A DNA stretch of 64,000 bases from the NCBI RefSeq assembly GCF_900110695.1, contig NZ_FOEH01000001.1:620001-684000 (forward strand), given 5' to 3'. A program made the position numbers and the translations under genes. The stretch is from Virgibacillus subterraneus (GTDB lineage: Bacteria > Bacillota > Bacilli > Bacillales > Amphibacillaceae). Under the pieces are notes generated by a model. It made no database searches. It saw nothing but the letters and a program-made list of their open reading frames with translations, and had not been told where the DNA came from. Below, one piece after another: positions 28,826 to 37,369 of this stretch. Position 1 is the first letter of the stretch; each line of letters begins with the position of its first letter.

Positions 28826-30802
28826 TTATCGTTGATATTGATAAAGTTTATGGTCTCTGGCGAAGTAGAAGTTTCCATTAGCATCTTGTGCGAATAAAGT
28901 TGCATTTTCAGCTAGCGTTTCTTTTTCCCATGTTTCCGGATTTACTTTGAAAAGTTCATTATGTGTCTGACCATAAAGGTTCCCATCATCATCAAATGTT
29001 AACGCTCCTCCGCGCCATAGGTGACCAACTCTATCCCAATTCAATGAATATAACTCTTCGTGCCGAACGATTTGGTTGGACTGTGTGTCATATTTAAACA
29101 GAACACCTGATGTTAATCCCCATAGGTTTCCTTCATCATCAAGGGTTAGTGCTGAAATTGCTTTTTCACCAGGTACTGGAACGGTCTCTAATACTTTTTG
29201 TTCATTCTCCATATCCCAGATGAATAATTTTGCTTCGTCTTCAGTTGGTTGGATTCCTAGTCCTCCCCAAACCGAAGTTCCTCCATATACTAATCCGTCT
29301 TTATAAGCAAGTGAGATTACACTTTGGTTTTCCACGACGTTTCGATGGAAGGAGTATTCATTTGTAGTGGGATCAAAGATAGTTAATGCTCCGCCTAGTT
29401 TTCCGTAATCAGGCACAGTACCGACCGCCAGTTTATCGCCAGCAGAAACTAGTGCAAAAGGTCGATCTTGTTCTTTATCCTTCAAGCTGAAGTGCTCTAC
29501 TGGATTTTTACCTAGCTCATATGGGTTATCAGGATTGTATGAAAAAAGCTCTGCTCCTGTATAAATGCCCATATACAATCTGTTATTATGCGTTACCATA
29601 CCTTCAATTTGCCCCAAACCTTTATACTCTGTAAGTTGATCTGCTTGATAATCGAACTCAGCAAGCCCGCCGGAAAAATAACCACCTACAAATATATTTC
29701 CGTTAGGTCCTTGAGTTAGGGATTGAATATCAACCGGTTCCCCCTTGATCTGTCCAGGTGTGATTTCAGTGTTACCGGTTATCGGGTTATATTTTCGGAT
29801 TTCCCCGTTCCACGATATGGTTGCTAATGTCTTACCTGGAAATTCCTTTGTGCCGAGATTAATCCAGCCAAATCCTCTTGCCGAAAAGAGGTCGTCAAAT
29901 CCTGTCGCTTTTAACTCAAGCGTATTTAAATTATAAGAATAGAGCTGTTCATTTCTGATTAAATAAATGTTGTTCTTTGGCCCCGCTTGGGAGACATCTA
30001 TTCCATTCGCATCTTCAATCTCGTCAATAACTTCCATTGTTTTCAAGTCGTATACAAGAATAGTGCTAGCGCCAGTGACTCTGGCAAATAGTTTATTGCG
30101 GACAACGTTAATATCGTATACATTTGTTGCCCCTGAAAACTTGTCAGGCAGTGGTATTTGCTTGGTTTCTCCTGTCTCTGTATCTAACTCGACAAGATTT
30201 GCCCCATTGGTTCCAACCCCGGCATATGCCTTGTCTTTATAAATATCTATACTTCTAACGTATTGCTGCCCTTCAACCATTTGACCATAATCACGGAACT
30301 CGTCCGTTTCGGGATTATATTGAAATACTTTACCGCTAGGATATGTCCCGCCATAAATGTTACCGTCCTCATCGGAGCTAATGCGCCATATGAATGATTC
30401 ACCTGCAAGGGGCTTTCCAAGGTTTTCAATTTGATCGCTGCCTGGTACATAACGGTATAGCGTGCCGTTTGAGTAGGTCCCCATATAAACATTTCCGTCT
30501 GGGTCTACTGTAAGTGCCCAGCTGTTACTAGCGCCTTCCAAAGAAAAGCTATTAATCAGTTCACCGGATTCAGCATTCACAACATTAAAAACAGCAGGCG
30601 ACCCTCCGGAGACTGCATAAATCCAATCTTCTTCACCATCTGGGCTTTTACCATAGGCAGCTCCAGGAATTGAAACAGCATTTAAAGCAGTTCCAATTTC
30701 GCGTACGTTACTTTCTGCTGCTTCTGTACTTTTGTTTTCAACAACACCTAAATAAATAGTGAATAGCAAAGGTAATGCCAATAGAAATATTACTTTACGC
30801 AT
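28826..30802 (-). CDS. secreted beta-propeller protein
   Basis: 658 residues with an N-terminal signal peptide (VIFLLALPLLFTIYLGVVEN). It then consists entirely of beta-propeller repeats (GNVYMGTYSNGTLYRYVPGS, GNIYGGTYPSGKVFQYNPET and others). It aligns along its length with the propeller of the 924-residue neighbour (SVISLAYKDGLVYGGTS matches SIASLAYKDGIVYGTTT) but lacks FIMAH and the binding module. It is presumably exported and may form a partner or enzyme for the same glycan. The two genes are 19 nt apart and co-transcribed. A perfect cre box lies at 30907, so CcpA repression is likely. Confidence 0.78.
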   Translation of the reverse strand: MRKVIFLLALPLLFTIYLGVVENKSTEAAESNVREIGTALNAVSIPGAAYGKSPDGEEDWIYAVSGGSPAVFNVVNAESGELINSFSLEGASNSWALTVDPDGNVYMGTYSNGTLYRYVPGSDQIENLGKPLAGESFIWRISSDEDGNIYGGTYPSGKVFQYNPETDEFRDYGQMVEGQQYVRSIDIYKDKAYAGVGTNGANLVELDTETGETKQIPLPDKFSGATNVYDINVVRNKLFARVTGASTILVYDLKTMEVIDEIEDANGIDVSQAGPKNNIYLIRNEQLYSYNLNTLELKATGFDDLFSARGFGWINLGTKEFPGKTLATISWNGEIRKYNPITGNTEITPGQIKGEPVDIQSLTQGPNGNIFVGGYFSGGLAEFDYQADQLTEYKGLGQIEGMVTHNNRLYMGIYTGAELFSYNPDNPYELGKNPVEHFSLKDKEQDRPFALVSAGDKLAVGTVPDYGKLGGALTIFDPTTNEYSFHRNVVENQSVISLAYKDGLVYGGTSVWGGLGIQPTEDEAKLFIWDMENEQKVLETVPVPGEKAISALTLDDEGNLWGLTSGVLFKYDTQSNQIVRHEELYSLNWDRVGHLWRGGALTFDDDGNLYGQTHNELFKVNPETWEKETLAENATLFAQDANGNFYFARDHKLYQYQR

Positions 30803-30906
30803 CTTAATAACTCATCCTTTCCATTGTGAATTGTTAAAAGTTAAACCCTAGTCCGGATTCACCTCCAATTATTCGGTTTTCCTATTACGAATGATTGCCT
30901 TCACAT

Positions 30907-30920
30907 AGAAAGCGTTTTCA
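30907..30920 (-). promoter_or_regulatory. cre box (CcpA) before the beta-propeller operon
   Basis: Minus-strand TGAAAACGCTTTCT, preceded by T, fits the cre consensus WTGNAANCGNWNNCW at every position. It is 105 nt upstream of the start codon, next to a TATAGA box, and suggests catabolite repression. AAAGACT and TTGTCT half-sites resembling the AAAGACA operator lie just upstream (30950-30976) with non-standard spacing. Confidence 0.65.
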
Positions 30921-31035
30921 ATTTTCTCTATAGTTAATATTTTTAGACAAGTACCGACCTATAACAAGTCTTTTAAGAGTCCTTATGTTAATTAGGACAA
31001 ATGTACTATGTGAAACTAACTGCAACTAAAAAAAA

Positions 31036-31058
31036 GGTCTAACCCTTGAGGTTAAACC
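31036..31058 (-). terminator. terminator of yesL
   Basis: GGTCTAACC and GGTTAAACC pair around a 5-nt loop. On the minus strand the stem is followed by a run of eight T (the A-run at 31028-31035 on the plus strand). It separates yesL from the beta-propeller operon. Confidence 0.75.
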
Positions 31059-31085
31059 TTTCCTTTAATATCACTCTATACCTGT

Positions 31086-31705
31086 TTAAGTTAATCCTTT
31101 CCTGCGCTCAATTTTCCTGAAAGCTCTAAAACTAGTCCATGTCATCGCAATTGCCAAAAGACTCCCACTAAATAACGGAATTATTCCTGGCAAAAGTGTG
31201 ATTGCAAAGTATAGTAATACAATCGAAACAGCACTTAGTATGGTTTCGATTGGGGAGGTTATTGCAACTAAAAAAGATTGTTTAATATATTGAAAGAATT
31301 TCAAGTCAAAATGAACGAACACAGGAAAGAAAAATAACAAGGTCACGGCATATGAAATAAGAATAAAAATTAATACTGGAAGCAGATAGGCTAATTTACC
31401 ATCGTTCAGCTGCAGAAAAGTAAAGTCGTAATAAAGGATGAACCGACAGTAATAAATAATAAACCTAAGCCATTTGCCTTTATAAAATCAGTGCGAAAAA
31501 CTGTCCAGAATGCTGGGAAGATCTTAAAGTTACTTTCTTTGCGCATCCATTTGCGGACAACTGTAAACATTGCCACGGTTGCTGGAAACAATCCGAAAAT
31601 CACTAGTCCTCCTATTGTAAATAAAATCCAAAGTAAATTTATGTAAGCTAATTTGATCATCCAAAAAGCAGCCGTATTAAACTTTTCCCAACCACCGAAT
31701 GTCAT
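31086..31705 (-). pseudogene. yesL: YesL-like DUF624 membrane protein, disrupted by a frameshift
   Basis: Two overlapping minus-strand pieces together form one DUF624/YesL protein. The upstream part (31705-31406) reads MTFGGWEKFN and contains IFGLFPATVAMFTVVRKWM, the family signature. It goes out of frame after SSFITTLLFCS. The downstream part in another frame reads YDFTFLQLNDGKLAYLLPVL and on to MTWTSFRAFRKIERR. Restoring one base near 31428-31431 would join them (FIYYDFTFL). YesL proteins accompany sugar ABC transporters in Bacillus and Paenibacillus. This could be a real mutation or a sequencing error. The start at 31705 follows AAGGGGG. Confidence 0.82.
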
Positions 31706-31778
31706 GTTGTTCCCCCTTCGATTAAGCATGCAGTTATATCATTATTGTTTATCCACAAAATTTCTAATATTTTAATTC

Positions 31779-31807
31779 ATTATATGGGTGTCCAAAAATC
31801 ATGTCAA
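31779..31807 (-). promoter_or_regulatory. consensus sigma-A promoter of yesL
   Basis: On the minus strand, TTGACA (31807-31802), 17-nt spacer, TATAAT (31784-31779): a perfect match to the consensus, 74 nt before the yesL start. An intact promoter in front of a frameshifted gene points to recent damage or a sequencing error. Confidence 0.8.
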
Positions 31808-31856
31808 CACAGTTGAAAAAATACGATTTTATCCTGGCAGGAAATTTAGTTTTATT

Positions 31857-31902
31857 AAAGACACTTTAGTGACTTGTCTCTAGACGGAAAAAAACATAGA
31901 AT
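31857..31902 (+). promoter_or_regulatory. operator and promoter of the ABC transporter operon
   Basis: AAAGACA (31857-31863), 11-nt spacer, TGTCTCT (31875-31881). TTGTCT (31874-31879) can serve as -35, with TAGAAT (31897-31902) as -10 after exactly 17 nt. The layout and the sequence CATAGAATAATA are the same as at 41499-41544 before the catabolic operon, so both are probably controlled by the regulator at 40013. The leader to the first gene is about 300 nt. Confidence 0.7.
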
Positions 31903-32050
31903 AATAGCAAGGCAATGAATATTTTGATAATTAAATTATTTTTAGAAAACATGGCTTTCTCGCCAAGCCTTAAAAGCGAAAAGCCTAGTTGCACTTATGC
32001 AGTAATTCTTAACTGCAAAAAAATAATTTCCTGCATCCCATTCATTCTAA

Positions 32051-32080
32051 TTGTACATATATGACAGCGCTTTCTATATT
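32051..32080 (+). promoter_or_regulatory. second putative promoter with cre box, ABC transporter operon
   Basis: TTGTAC (32051-32056), 18 nt, TATATT (32075-32080). The spacer contains TGACAGCGCTTTCT (32062-32075), one mismatch from the cre consensus. CcpA bound here would block transcription of the solute-binding-protein gene 120 nt downstream when preferred sugars are present. Confidence 0.5.
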
Positions 32081-32202
32081 AAAGCGGTTTGTATGCTTCA
32101 AAAATAATATGCAGGAATTCTAAGGGGGTGTCTGTTCATTTTGTTATAGTGTCTTAGATTGTTATGTAACAAATTACTTAAGTAGAGAGGGGTTTAATTA
32201 AG

Positions 32203-33444
32203 ATGAAGAAACTAAGCATTTTTTTACTACTAATTCTCTTGGGAACTGTATTAGCAGCTTGTAATTCAGATGAAGATGCCGCTGCAACTGATGGAGAAGT
32301 ATCCGGGGAAATAACGGTATGGGTTCATCCATATACATCTGACGCGAATGAAGAAGAAGCGATGTGGGATGAAATCGTAGCATCTTATGAAGAAAAGTTT
32401 GATGCAACAGTAACAATTGAAACAATTCCGTGGGGTAACCGAGATCAAAAGATACTTACGGCTCTAGCGGCTAATAATGGTCCAGACGTATTTTATGCTA
32501 TTCCGGATCAAATGCCACAGTATGCAGATGAGGGTATGTTATTGGAGCTTGACCCATATTTAGAGGATAACAATATGGATGATTTCGTAGACACTGCTTT
32601 GGTTTCAACAAAATGGCAGGATAAAACATATGGTCTTCCAATTTTGCAGGAAGCATATACGCTTTTCTATAATGTCGAAGTAGTTGAGGCAATTGGTAAA
32701 GATCCTGAAAATTTACCGTCAACGTGGAGCGAATTTGAAGAATGGGCAAAAGCAGCAAAAGAAGAAGGATACTATGCATATAGCTATCAAGGCGGAGGAT
32801 CAATGAATGGAACGTTATATCCTTTCCTTTGGCAAGCGGGTGGAAAAGTTATAACACAGGATGACGAAGTGATGATAAATAATGCTGAAGGTGTAGAAGC
32901 TTTTGAGTTCATCAATAAAATGTATGAAAAAGGATGGGTTCCTGAAGATTCAATTACTGCTATGAATCATGACGCAATCTGGAATGCGGATGAGATGTTA
33001 GCCGTACAAGGTTCGGGGATTTCATTAACAAATTTACAGGAAAGTGGTTTGGATTTCGTTATTGCGCCACCGCTTAAAAATAAAGAGCAAAGAACATATG
33101 GTACAACAGGGATGTTCGTTGTTCCATCAAATAGTGATAATCCAAATGCAGCAGCAGAGTTTGTGAAGACAGTTACCAGTGCAGAAAATCAAAGAAGATT
33201 TAATACAGTAACTCAGTATATTCCGGCAAGGGAATCTGCAAAGGATATCTTTGATGATCAGAAGTATTTGAAGCAGCTTTCACAATACACACAATATGCG
33301 TTACCAGGAGTAATTCATCCAAAGGGACGTAATATAATGCCAATGATTCAGGCTGAAGTTCAAACAATGATGGAAGGCGAAAAAACTCCACAAGAGGCTG
33401 CAGATGCAGCAGCAGAAGCTATAGAGGCTGAAATTGCCAAATAA
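32203..33444 (+). CDS. sugar ABC transporter, extracellular solute-binding lipoprotein
   Basis: 413 residues. A lipoprotein signal with lipobox LAAC (cysteine at about residue 19) anchors it outside the membrane. The mature part is a family 1 (MalE-type) binding protein: GEITVWVHPYTSDANEEEAM, then TIPWGNRDQKILTALAANNGPDVFY and LPILQEAYTLFYN. It captures an oligosaccharide for the two permeases that follow. No ATPase gene is present; CUT1 importers in Bacillaceae usually share MsmX. AGAGAGGGG precedes ATG 32203. The operon is likely under the AAAGACA operator at 31857 and a cre-like site. Confidence 0.9.
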   Translation: MKKLSIFLLLILLGTVLAACNSDEDAAATDGEVSGEITVWVHPYTSDANEEEAMWDEIVASYEEKFDATVTIETIPWGNRDQKILTALAANNGPDVFYAIPDQMPQYADEGMLLELDPYLEDNNMDDFVDTALVSTKWQDKTYGLPILQEAYTLFYNVEVVEAIGKDPENLPSTWSEFEEWAKAAKEEGYYAYSYQGGGSMNGTLYPFLWQAGGKVITQDDEVMINNAEGVEAFEFINKMYEKGWVPEDSITAMNHDAIWNADEMLAVQGSGISLTNLQESGLDFVIAPPLKNKEQRTYGTTGMFVVPSNSDNPNAAAEFVKTVTSAENQRRFNTVTQYIPARESAKDIFDDQKYLKQLSQYTQYALPGVIHPKGRNIMPMIQAEVQTMMEGEKTPQEAADAAAEAIEAEIAK

Positions 33445-33458
33445 TAAAGTCTAGATAG

Positions 33459-33499
33459 AACAGGGAGTTTGGCTGACACTTTTAGCCAAATTCTCTGTT
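33459..33499 (+). other. 16-bp stem-loop between binding-protein and permease genes
   Basis: AACAGGGAGTTTGGCT (33459-33474) pairs along its length (two G-U pairs) with AGCCAAATTCTCTGTT (33484-33499), 9-nt loop, no T-tract. Such hairpins in sugar ABC operons protect or terminate the message so that the binding protein is made in excess over the permeases. Confidence 0.7.
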
Positions 33500-33521
33500 A
33501 CTAACTTACATATGAAATAAG

Positions 33522-34544
33522 GTGATTACACTGAATAATGCAGACAAGATCAACGAAGAAATAGAATCCCATAATAAAGGGAAAATCCCTTTAAAAGATC
33601 GGATAAAGCGAAATAAAGGTAATAACTCTAATTCCAATAAGCCAAAACTGCCACTTAAAGAAAGAGTGAAAAAGCAATGGGATCGAAATGCAATTGTGTA
33701 TATTTTTCTTGTGCCTACATTACTTCACTTTATAGTTTTTCAGGTGTTCCCATTTGCATTCAGCTTTGTTCTGACATTTTTGGATTGGAAAGTAATCGGG
33801 GATCCGGAATTTGTAGGGCTTAAGCATTGGATAGCGTTTATGAATGATGGATTAGCTTGGAAAGCAATTTGGAATACAGTTCTATTTTCCATTTATTATA
33901 TCGTACCTACTATGTCACTTGGGCTGATCTTAGCGTTAATCATTAACTCAGGCGTTAAAGCATCAGGGTTGTTTAAAGGAATCTTTTTCTTACCAGTAGT
34001 CACATCCTTTGTAATTATAGCTGGTATCTGGGGATGGTTATTCCGAGGTACAGAATCAGGTATGGTGAACTATGTGTTAAGTTTTTTTGGAATAGATACA
34101 CAATTATTTTTAGCAGACTCTGATCAGGCGCTAATGGTGTTGGCTGGGTTAAGTATATTTAAGGTTGCCGGAAGTACAATGATTTATTATTTTGCAGGGC
34201 TTCAATCAGTAGATAAACAATTGTATGAAGCAGCACGGATTGACGGGGCATCTCCTTTACGGATATTTTGGACTATAACCTTTCCGCTGCTAAAGCCGAT
34301 TCATTTTTACGTGGCAATCATTACAACGATAGGATCGTTCCAGATTTTCGATTCCACATTTTTACTTACAGGTGGAGGACCAAACTACTCAACAACGACA
34401 ATTGTATTTTACTTATACCAACAAGGGTTTGCAGGGCTTAACTTAAGCTATGCTGCTGTTCTGTCCTATGTATTGTTCTTTATAATTTTGGTTATTTCAC
34501 TAATCCAAAGAAAGTATTTGGGACAAGAGTCGAATCATTATTAA
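33522..34544 (+). CDS. sugar ABC transporter permease (MalF/LplB type)
   Basis: About 340 residues. A hydrophilic, repetitive N-terminal tail (PLKDRIKRNKG, PLKERVKKQWD) precedes six membrane helices. The EAA loop YEAARIDGASPLRIFWTITFP (about residues 238-258) docks the shared ATPase. The start is ambiguous: GTG 33522 lies inside the Shine-Dalgarno-like AAGGTGA (33519-33525). That site is ideally placed for a CTG at 33531, so initiation at a non-standard CTG is plausible. It forms the transport channel with the product of the next gene. Confidence 0.88.
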   Translation: MITLNNADKINEEIESHNKGKIPLKDRIKRNKGNNSNSNKPKLPLKERVKKQWDRNAIVYIFLVPTLLHFIVFQVFPFAFSFVLTFLDWKVIGDPEFVGLKHWIAFMNDGLAWKAIWNTVLFSIYYIVPTMSLGLILALIINSGVKASGLFKGIFFLPVVTSFVIIAGIWGWLFRGTESGMVNYVLSFFGIDTQLFLADSDQALMVLAGLSIFKVAGSTMIYYFAGLQSVDKQLYEAARIDGASPLRIFWTITFPLLKPIHFYVAIITTIGSFQIFDSTFLLTGGGPNYSTTTIVFYLYQQGFAGLNLSYAAVLSYVLFFIILVISLIQRKYLGQESNHY

Positions 34545-34577
34545 TCATCAGGTCTTTCTGGAAGGGAGATTAGAAAA

Positions 34578-35381
34578 TTGAAAAAAACGATCACATATAC
34601 CTTATTGTTTCTATTAGCCTTTAGTTTCCTCCTGCCGTTTATCATTATGGCCCTGGGATCGTTTAAAGATATGAAATATGCTTTGCTGGACCCGCTTTTT
34701 TGGATACCAGAAGATCCTACTCTCAGTAACTATATATACCTTTTTAATGACGGAATTTTTCTTAGGTGGATTTTTAACTCATTGGTTATTACCATCATTC
34801 CTGTCTTCAGTCAGATGTTATTTTGTGCAATATTGGGGTATATTTTTGCCAAGAAAAAATTCCCCGGCAGAGAATTAATATTTTGGATATTTATGGGCGT
34901 AATAATGATTCCGCAGCAGCTGTTAATTATTCCAAAATATATTATGTTTGCAGATTTCGGCTGGATTAATACGTATTGGGCTTTAATTATTCCTGAACTT
35001 TGGGGTATTATGGGAGTATTTTTAGTACGGCAATTCCTGCAAAATATCCCGAATGATCTGGAAGAGGCTGCACGTATTGATGGTGCTAATGATATTAAAG
35101 TATTCTTTAAAGTTATCTTGCCCTTATCAATACCAGTAGTTGCAACAGTGGGGACTTTCTCGTTTATATCAAATTGGAATGACCTATTCCAGCCTTTGAT
35201 ATATATGACAAAAGAAGAGATGTTTCCTGTGACAGTTGGTTTAGCATCGTTGCTTGGTAAAGAAGGGGATTTCGGTATTGAAATGGCCGGGTCGACACTT
35301 TCATTTGTTCCGACCTTCATTATATTCCTGTTCTTCCAGCGTTATTTCACAGAAGGAATTCAGATGTCAGGGCTAAAATAA
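34578..35381 (+). CDS. sugar ABC transporter permease (MalG/AraQ type)
   Basis: 267 residues, six membrane helices. The EAA motif is LEEAARIDGANDIKVFFKVILP (about residues 160-181) and the C terminus ISNWNDLFQPLIYM-LKGIQMSGLK-like, as in all CUT1 second permeases. The start is TTG at 34578 with AAGGGAGA upstream. It pairs with the preceding permease to import the oligosaccharide captured by the lipoprotein at 32203. Confidence 0.9.
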   Translation: MKKTITYTLLFLLAFSFLLPFIIMALGSFKDMKYALLDPLFWIPEDPTLSNYIYLFNDGIFLRWIFNSLVITIIPVFSQMLFCAILGYIFAKKKFPGRELIFWIFMGVIMIPQQLLIIPKYIMFADFGWINTYWALIIPELWGIMGVFLVRQFLQNIPNDLEEAARIDGANDIKVFFKVILPLSIPVVATVGTFSFISNWNDLFQPLIYMTKEEMFPVTVGLASLLGKEGDFGIEMAGSTLSFVPTFIIFLFFQRYFTEGIQMSGLK

Positions 35382-35414
35382 AAGGTATTATCGCTAACTG
35401 AAAGGCGGCAAAAT

Positions 35415-36320
35415 ATGTCAGACAACTTGAAGGTCGGCATCATTGGGTTAGATACATCGCATGCTGTAGCCTTTACAAAATTACTTAATGACCCTTTGGA
35501 AACATATCATGTACCTGGTGGAAAAGTTGTGATAGCTTTTCCTGGTGGTTCCCCTGATTTTGACCTTAGTATCTCTCGTGTAGAGGGTTTTACAAAGGAA
35601 CTTCAGCGTAAATATGATGTTAAAATTACTGACTCTATTGAACTTGTAGCAGAAGAAAGTGATGCAATTTTATTAGAATCAGTAGATGGAAGAGTCCATT
35701 TGGAGCAGTTGCGAAGAATTATTTCCTATAAGAAACCAATTTTCGTCGACAAACCGTTTAGCCTGCAGTCAGAAAAGGCTGCTGAAATGGTTGAACTTGC
35801 TTCAGTTTACCAGACTCCAGTTATGAGTACGTCTGCTCTTCGTTATGCAGATGCATTGGTAGAAGTATTATCAATGTCTGATAAAGGAGAAATAATAGGT
35901 GCTGATTGCTTTGGCCCAATGGAACTGCAGGAGAAGCAACCGGGCTTTTTTTGGTATGGAATCCATTCGATTGAAATGCTGTTTGCGATTTTAGGTGAAG
36001 GCTTCCAGTCAGTAACCACCACAACAAACAATGAACATGATGTTATTGTTGGACAGCGGCAGGATGGGCTTTTTGGAACTGTTCGGGGTAACCGTAAAGG
36101 TAACAAGCAATTTGGAGCAGCAATTCACTTTGAACAGGGTACCGAATATGTCGATATAAACACCAGTGCGAAGCCTTATTATGCCAGCTTATTAGATCAG
36201 ATAATGGATTTCTTTCAAGATGGAATCCCTAGAGTTTCGTTAGCCGAAACAAAAGAGGTAATTCGATTTATTGAAGCGGCGAACGAAAGTAGAACTACTG
36301 GAAAACAGGTTTTAATTTAG
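35415..36320 (+). CDS. Gfo/Idh/MocA family oxidoreductase (divergent)
   Basis: 301 residues, somewhat short for the family. The Rossmann opening is KVGIIGLDTSHAVAFTKLL, the less common GLDTSH variant. The usual EKP catalytic motif is replaced by VDKPFS (about residues 113-118). FWYGIHSIEMLF occupies the position of the GGxxxDxGxH motif and may supply the catalytic His. It likely oxidises or reduces a sugar with NAD(P). It sits between the ABC transporter and a canonical family member, 33 nt after the permease, so it is co-expressed with uptake. Confidence 0.8.
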   Translation: MSDNLKVGIIGLDTSHAVAFTKLLNDPLETYHVPGGKVVIAFPGGSPDFDLSISRVEGFTKELQRKYDVKITDSIELVAEESDAILLESVDGRVHLEQLRRIISYKKPIFVDKPFSLQSEKAAEMVELASVYQTPVMSTSALRYADALVEVLSMSDKGEIIGADCFGPMELQEKQPGFFWYGIHSIEMLFAILGEGFQSVTTTTNNEHDVIVGQRQDGLFGTVRGNRKGNKQFGAAIHFEQGTEYVDINTSAKPYYASLLDQIMDFFQDGIPRVSLAETKEVIRFIEAANESRTTGKQVLI

Positions 36321-36334
36321 GAGCAGGTGAAAAT

Positions 36335-37357
36335 ATGACCTCAATAAAATTTGGCATCATAGGTGCTGGTGTATTAGCGCCTTTGCATGCCAAAGCAATT
36401 GTATCAAATCCCCAGGCTGAACTTGTGGCGATATCGGATATTGATGAACAAAAGGCCGCTGTTTTAGCTGAGGAATTTGGCGTAGCAAAAACGTTTACCA
36501 ATTACCACGAGATGCTTCAAGAACAGATTGATGTTGTCTGTCTATGTGTGCCAAGCGGTATGCACGCGAAGTTTGCACTTGCGTGTGCCGCAAAAGGAAA
36601 GCATATTTTATGCGAAAAGCCTTTAGATATCAGCTTCCAGCAGATGGATCAGATGATTCATGCGTGTAACCAAGTAGATGTAAAATTAGGTGCTGTTTTC
36701 CAAAGGAGGACATTGCCACATTTTATCGCTGCCAGGGATGCTAAAGAAAACGGATTGTTAGGAAACATGATGATGATCCATGCATACTTAAAATATTTTC
36801 GTGATGATGATTATTATGCAAGTGCTGGCTGGCGTGGTAAATGGGAACTTGATGGCGGCGGAGCACTGATGAATCAGGGTGTTCATGGCATTGACCTTTT
36901 ACAGTGGATTGGCGGAGAGATTGAAAGTGTGTTTGCTTATAATGATACATTAGCTCGCACAAATATTGAAGTCGAGGATACTGCAGTTGCTGTGGTGAAG
37001 TTTAAACATGGTGGATTCGGGACAATTCAAGGTGCGACTTCCGTATTTCCGGAACAGCAGACATCCATTGAAGTCAATGGTGACAAAGGAACAGTAAAAG
37101 TTTCCGATACTACTGTGGACATTTGGGAATTCATGAACAATGATAGAGAGCTTGAGGAGCCACAATTGCCTCAGGATGATCATGACGGACACTCCATTAT
37201 TGTTGGTGACATGATTGAAGCTATTTTAGAGAACCGTGAGCCTATGATATCTGGGATTGAAGCAAGGAAATCAGTTGAAATTATTTTGGCAATATATGAA
37301 TCAGCTCGCTCAGGTCGTGAAGTAGTGCTTTCGGATTTCCACCCTTTTAAAACGTAA
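36335..37357 (+). CDS. Gfo/Idh/MocA family NAD(P)-dependent sugar dehydrogenase
   Basis: 340 residues, canonical. Rossmann motif FGIIGAGVLAPLHAKAI (residues 5-21), catalytic lysine in LCEKPLDIS (about 91-99) and GGGALMNQGVHGIDLLQW (about 173-190) with the active-site histidine. The family oxidises ring hydroxyls of free sugars, inositols or glycosides. It is the second of five full-length members in the window. The start lies 14 nt after the preceding gene, with GAGCAGGTG upstream. Substrate unknown. Confidence 0.88.
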   Translation: MTSIKFGIIGAGVLAPLHAKAIVSNPQAELVAISDIDEQKAAVLAEEFGVAKTFTNYHEMLQEQIDVVCLCVPSGMHAKFALACAAKGKHILCEKPLDISFQQMDQMIHACNQVDVKLGAVFQRRTLPHFIAARDAKENGLLGNMMMIHAYLKYFRDDDYYASAGWRGKWELDGGGALMNQGVHGIDLLQWIGGEIESVFAYNDTLARTNIEVEDTAVAVVKFKHGGFGTIQGATSVFPEQQTSIEVNGDKGTVKVSDTTVDIWEFMNNDRELEEPQLPQDDHDGHSIIVGDMIEAILENREPMISGIEARKSVEIILAIYESARSGREVVLSDFHPFKT

Positions 37358-37369
37358 GGAGGTATTTGA

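Noticed and set aside
26498-30492. Plus- and minus-strand frames of 60-120 codons inside the beta-propeller genes
   Set aside because: Shadows of repetitive coding sequence; no ribosome binding sites and no family.
34811-35320. 169-codon minus-strand frame opposite the second permease
   Set aside because: Antisense to a clear MalG-type permease with proper motifs; composition is typical of a shadow frame.
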